Positions 5,981 through 7,750 of a stretch of DNA of 7,750 nt are shown here, in pieces. The DNA comes from Acidimicrobiaceae bacterium. Its GTDB lineage: Bacteria; Actinomycetota; Acidimicrobiia; Acidimicrobiales; Ilumatobacteraceae. The stretch covers positions 1-7,750 of the forward strand of contig CANGZK010000053.1 in assembly GCA_947458565.1 (NCBI GenBank), given 5' to 3'. The position numbers and the translations under genes were made by a program. Each line of letters starts with the position of its first letter. Within the stretch, counting starts at the first letter, position 1. Under the pieces are notes generated by a model that saw only the letters and a list, made by a program, of their open reading frames with translations, was not told the DNA's origin and made no database searches.

Positions 5981-6639
5981 TCTGGCTCCTCAAGTCGGAA
6001 ACCGACTCCCCGCACCGCTTCTATCCACCGTTGATCACCGAGTTTTTTACGCACCGCTGCAACATGTGCATCGAGTGTTTTTGTTGGACCATACCAATTC
6101 GTGTCCCATACCGACTCCATGATGTCAATGCGTCGGTGAACAACTCCTGGCCGAGTGGCAAAGTATGCCAAGAGATCAAATTCTTTTGCGGTCAGTTCTA
6201 TTTCGGTGCCATTCAGCAAAACTCGACGGGTCGAAATATCTAGGCTCAATGCGCCGATAACGATGTGTCCATGAAGTGCTTCGTCAGTTGCTCCGGATCG
6301 CCGAGTGACCGCACGAATACGAGCAATAAGTTCCCTGAGCCCGAAGGGTTTTGTGACGTAGTCGTCTGCCCCAATTTCGAGACCAAATACTCGATCTATT
6401 TCTTCACTTCGTGCGGTCAACATAATGATTGGAACTTGGCTGTGTTGCCGAATTCGTCGACACACTTCGAAACCGTCAAAATCCGGAAGCCCTACGTCCA
6501 GCAGAACTACGTCTGGAATACTTGCTGCAACGGCATCAGCGCCAGTTGCAACTCGACGAACATTCATTCCAGCTGTTGCTAATCCAGTAGTGAGTGATGA
6601 TGCAATTGCGTCATCATCTTCTACAAGCAGCACATCCAT
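5977..6639 (-). CDS. OmpR/PhoB-family response regulator
   Basis: The protein has 220 residues. The receiver domain (1-115) has acidic residues Glu7-Asp8-Asp9, phospho-acceptor Asp48 (VVLLDVGLPDFDGFEV), Thr75 and Lys97 (DDYVTKPFGLRELIARI), all intact. The C-terminal winged-helix domain (about 127-217) has the typical 'L.l...rrv..nG.eieLTakEFdLL..fa..pG.v..R' start, a recognition-helix region 'TKTLDAHVAAVRKKLGD' and the final wing 'IEAVRGVGFRL'. It is the first gene of the minus-strand unit and is coupled to the kinase by an ATGA overlap. As a member of this family it should bind DNA as a dimer at tandem half-sites; such a site is present in the adjacent divergent intergenic region. A GACAAT on the minus strand (6651-6646), 6 nt before the ATG, might be a -10 for a leaderless transcript, but it lacks a clear -35. 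Confidence 0.95.
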   Translation of the reverse strand: MDVLLVEDDDAIASSLTTGLATAGMNVRRVATGADAVAASIPDVVLLDVGLPDFDGFEVCRRIRQHSQVPIIMLTARSEEIDRVFGLEIGADDYVTKPFGLRELIARIRAVTRRSGATDEALHGHIVIGALSLDISTRRVLLNGTEIELTAKEFDLLAYFATRPGVVHRRIDIMESVWDTNWYGPTKTLDAHVAAVRKKLGDQRWIEAVRGVGFRLEEPE

Positions 6640-6663
6640 GCTTCTATTGTCGCTTACTTATTG

Positions 6664-6682
6664 ACTGCTTTTCTCCAGCAGT
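6664..6682. promoter_or_regulatory. Perfect 6-bp inverted repeat, possible operator near the response regulator promoter
   Basis: ACTGCT (6664-6669) and AGCAGT (6677-6682) are exact reverse complements separated by 7 nt. The site is 25-43 bp upstream of the response regulator start. There is no T-tract and no converging gene end, so it is not a terminator. The arms are short enough for this to be chance. Confidence 0.3.
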
Positions 6683-6709
6683 GGCAGAAATCTGTCAATT
6701 TCTACAGAA

Positions 6710-6726
6710 TTGGATGAATCTTGGAT
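6710..6726 (+). promoter_or_regulatory. Tandem TTGGAT half-sites at 11-bp spacing, candidate OmpR-type binding site
   Basis: TTGGAT occurs at 6710-6715 and 6721-6726, start-to-start distance 11 bp, one turn of DNA. OmpR/PhoB-family regulators bind as head-to-tail dimers to direct repeats with this spacing. The pair lies between the response regulator gene and the divergent exported-protein gene. If transcription of the latter starts near 6764, as the weak TATCAA would predict, the site would cover roughly -54 to -38, a typical activator position. Confidence 0.45.
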
Positions 6727-6771
6727 ATTCCTTAACTATCCCTTTGCACTTGTATCAATAGGGTTTGCGTT

Positions 6772-7320
6772 ATGAAAACATCTCTCGCAACAGTACTTTC
6801 CATGACCGGTGTGCTTGCCGCGGGCGCCTTGGCGTTTACGGTAAATACCTCAGTATTAGACAACGCAGTAATCACTGCCGAAGCAGCTCCAGCCTTGCAA
6901 GCTGAAGTGGTAACTCTGTCCAACCTGGCACCAAGTGCTACAACCACTGAAGTAGCTGCGGCCGTAGTAGAGCCAACCGTGGCAGCACAATCGACGTACA
7001 ACATTGATGGTGTTGCAGCAATCACGCTGTCGCTCGACACCAATCTGCTCAGTGTTGTGTCAGTCGCACCTATCAATGGCTACACGTTTGCTACAACCAC
7101 CGAAAGCAATTCTCGTATCGCGGTAGCGCTGACACTTGGTGATTCGGTAATGACGTTTCACGCAGAAGTACTTGATGGACGAATCGTCACATCAATTGTT
7201 GCCGAACAACCACGAATCAAGAGTCCAGCGCCTACCAAGCGAGGCGATGACGACGAACACGAAGAGAACGAGCACGAAGAAAATGAACACGAGGAAGAAG
7301 GAGAAGGCGACGATGACTAA
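6772..7320 (+). CDS. Exported protein with acidic, His-containing C-terminal tail, function unknown
   Basis: The protein has 182 residues. The N-terminus (MKTSLATVLSMTGVLAAGALAFTV) is a signal peptide or signal anchor, followed by an Ala/Thr/Val-rich linker (about 30-75). A small beta-rich domain follows (about 75-146; ITLSLDTNLLSVVSVAPINGYTF, then ALTLGDSVMTFHAEVLDGRIVTSIVAE). The C-terminal 25 residues are almost wholly Asp/Glu with three His, including an Glu-His-Glu-Glu-Asn repeat. I do not recognise the family. There is no FMN-attachment motif of the [S/T]GA[T/S] type, so it is not evidently an ApbE substrate. An acidic/His tail suggests binding of divalent metal outside the membrane, which is inference. 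It begins a plus-strand operon with the small membrane protein (8-nt overlap) and the probable ApbE gene. Confidence 0.8.
   Translation: MKTSLATVLSMTGVLAAGALAFTVNTSVLDNAVITAEAAPALQAEVVTLSNLAPSATTTEVAAAVVEPTVAAQSTYNIDGVAAITLSLDTNLLSVVSVAPINGYTFATTTESNSRIAVALTLGDSVMTFHAEVLDGRIVTSIVAEQPRIKSPAPTKRGDDDEHEENEHEENEHEEEGEGDDD
7255..7299 (+). repeat. Three tandem 15-bp units encoding Glu-His-Glu-Glu-Asn/Glu
   Basis: The units 7255-7269, 7270-7284 and 7285-7299 encode EHEEN, EHEEN and EHEEE (residues 162-176). They differ mainly at GAA/GAG and AAC/AAT third positions. This could be a small slippage-prone repeat that varies in copy number between strains. Confidence 0.65.
7298..7307 (+). promoter_or_regulatory. 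Ribosome binding site embedded in the acidic-tail codons
   Basis: AAGGAG (7298-7303) and AGAAGG (7302-7307) lie 9 and 5 nt before the ATG at 7313. They are formed by the Glu/Gly codons of the upstream protein's tail, so the same bases encode the tail and start the next gene. This supports 7313 over the in-frame ATG at 7172. Confidence 0.55.
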
Positions 7321-7675
7321 TCAACCAACCCAAACCGGCACTACGCGTGTAACCAAGCGCAGTAAGCACCCAGCCCGTTCCGCCAGGATTATCAGTTCGG
7401 GCATTGCACTTGCTTCTACGCTTGGCATCAGCTCGGCCTACACCATCGCTGCTCAGGCAAAAACTACAGGAAATCCTGTTCAGAACAACTCGATCTTGAC
7501 TCTCCCACAAAATGTCTTGGCAACTGTGCCTGCAACAAACGCAGTCGCTGCGCCAACACAGCCCGCACCTGCAGCAACTGCTGCACCGGCAAGTCAGGCA
7601 CCTGTTGTTATCAACATTGCACCGCCTGCGCCACAAGCACAGTGGACTGCCCCAGCAACGACTGGTTCCAAATAG
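7313..7675 (+). CDS. Small single-pass membrane/exported protein with Ala/Pro-rich tail
   Basis: The protein has 120 residues. A hydrophilic, basic N-terminus (TRVTKRSKHPARSAR, about 11-25) precedes one hydrophobic helix (about 26-48, IISSGIALASTLGISSAYTIAA). About 70 residues of low-complexity Ala/Pro/Gln/Thr then end in TTGSK. The positive charges place the tail outside the membrane. I recognise no domain or motif. The ATG at 7313 overlaps the end of the upstream gene by 8 nt and has a good ribosome binding site; the longer open frame from 7172 would overlap the upstream gene by about 150 bp and is unlikely. The probable ApbE gene starts 5 nt after its stop, so it probably serves the same extracytoplasmic process, perhaps as an anchor or partner. 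Confidence 0.7.
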   Translation: MTNQPTQTGTTRVTKRSKHPARSARIISSGIALASTLGISSAYTIAAQAKTTGNPVQNNSILTLPQNVLATVPATNAVAAPTQPAPAATAAPASQAPVVINIAPPAPQAQWTAPATTGSK

Positions 7676-7680
7676 TTTCA

Positions 7681-7750
7681 ATGTCCACTCTTACCCAGGA
7701 AGTTTTCGACTGCATGGGTAACACCGCCGACTTAACAGTCGTCGGTGACC
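7681..7750 (+). CDS. N-terminus of a probable FAD:protein FMN transferase (ApbE family), cut by window end
   Basis: Only 23 codons are visible, open to the window end. The segment 'QEVFDCMGNTADLTVVGD' matches the ApbE N-terminal signature, in which an 'F.amGt.....vvg' stretch opens the domain. ApbE enzymes use FAD to attach FMN covalently to a Thr/Ser of extracytoplasmic electron-transfer proteins. No lipobox or signal peptide is visible, which would place this copy in the cytoplasm unless translation starts elsewhere; signal-less actinobacterial ApbE proteins are often annotated. The ATG follows the upstream stop by 5 nt with no clear Shine-Dalgarno, suggesting coupling. The call rests on a short match. 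Confidence 0.55.
   Translation, partial: MSTLTQEVFDCMGNTADLTVVGD

Larger units (their letters stand above)
6640..6771. other. Divergent intergenic region between the two-component system and the ApbE-linked operon
   Basis: These 132 bp contain no gene. They hold an inverted repeat (6664-6682), a shorter inverted repeat TCTGT/ACAGA (6691-6708), a tandem TTGGAT pair (6710-6726) and, for the plus strand, a weak -10-like TATCAA (6753-6758) shortly before the ATG at 6772. No good -35 accompanies it, which would fit an activator-dependent promoter. Confidence 0.5.

Noticed and set aside
7172..7312. Longer start for the small Ala/Pro-rich protein
   Set aside because: It would overlap the exported acidic protein by about 150 bp and place a charged segment before the membrane helix. 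The ATG at 7313 has a good ribosome binding site.
7232..7681. Minus-strand Cys/Arg-rich open frame of 149 codons
   Set aside because: It is antisense to two coupled plus-strand genes, and its cysteines arise from reversed Ala/Thr/Gln codons. No metal-site spacing is consistent.
1..7750. CRISPR array, tRNA/rRNA genes, insertion sequences, attachment sites
   Set aside because: I found no regularly spaced repeat/spacer structure, no tRNA-like cloverleaf or rRNA stretch, no transposase motif and no terminal inverted repeats by reading; a tool search for tRNA was not possible here.

Overview
The window reads as a chromosomal segment of a moderate-GC actinobacterium. Small, tightly packed genes, ATG/GTG/TTG starts with often weak ribosome binding sites, and an exported Thr/Pro/Val-rich tail of the kind common in Acidimicrobiia surface proteins suggest a free-living, probably aquatic member of that class. 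This placement is inferred from protein style; there is no rRNA gene or other marker to fix it. I see no insertion sequence, phage gene, tRNA or CRISPR array, and no stretch over 300 bases lacks a gene.

Layout. Positions 1-1443 (+) hold the 3' end of a small DUF1772-like membrane protein gene, an 80-residue coiled-coil/tail-anchor protein, and a tightly coupled pair: a DUF1330-family protein and an HD-domain metal-dependent enzyme. Positions 1436-2493 (-) hold a membrane-anchored single-haem cytochrome (CxxCH) followed 2 nt later by a thioredoxin. Position 2623 begins a divergently transcribed PIG-L/LmbE-type zinc deacetylase (+). Positions 3350-6639 (-) look like a four-gene unit transcribed as response regulator, histidine kinase, MscS-type mechanosensitive channel, then a Thr/Pro-rich single-pass protein. 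Two of its three junctions are ATGA stop/start overlaps. Positions 6772-7750 (+) form a divergent unit: an exported protein with a Glu/Asp/His-rich tail, a small single-pass Ala/Pro-rich protein, and the beginning of a probable ApbE-type FAD:protein FMN transferase that runs off the window.

How they may work together. The most coherent reading is an envelope module. An OmpR-type two-component system with an extracytoplasmic sensor domain is co-transcribed with an osmotic-release channel. It faces, across a 132-bp intergenic region, an operon for an exported acidic/His-rich (possibly metal-binding) protein and an extracytoplasmic flavinylation enzyme. That intergenic region carries a tandem hexamer TTGGAT at exactly 11-bp spacing, the geometry expected for an OmpR-family dimer site. 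The functional link is inference, but it can be tested. The rest of the window is ordinary housekeeping or accessory content, with the HD enzyme and the cytochrome-thioredoxin pair as secondary points of interest.
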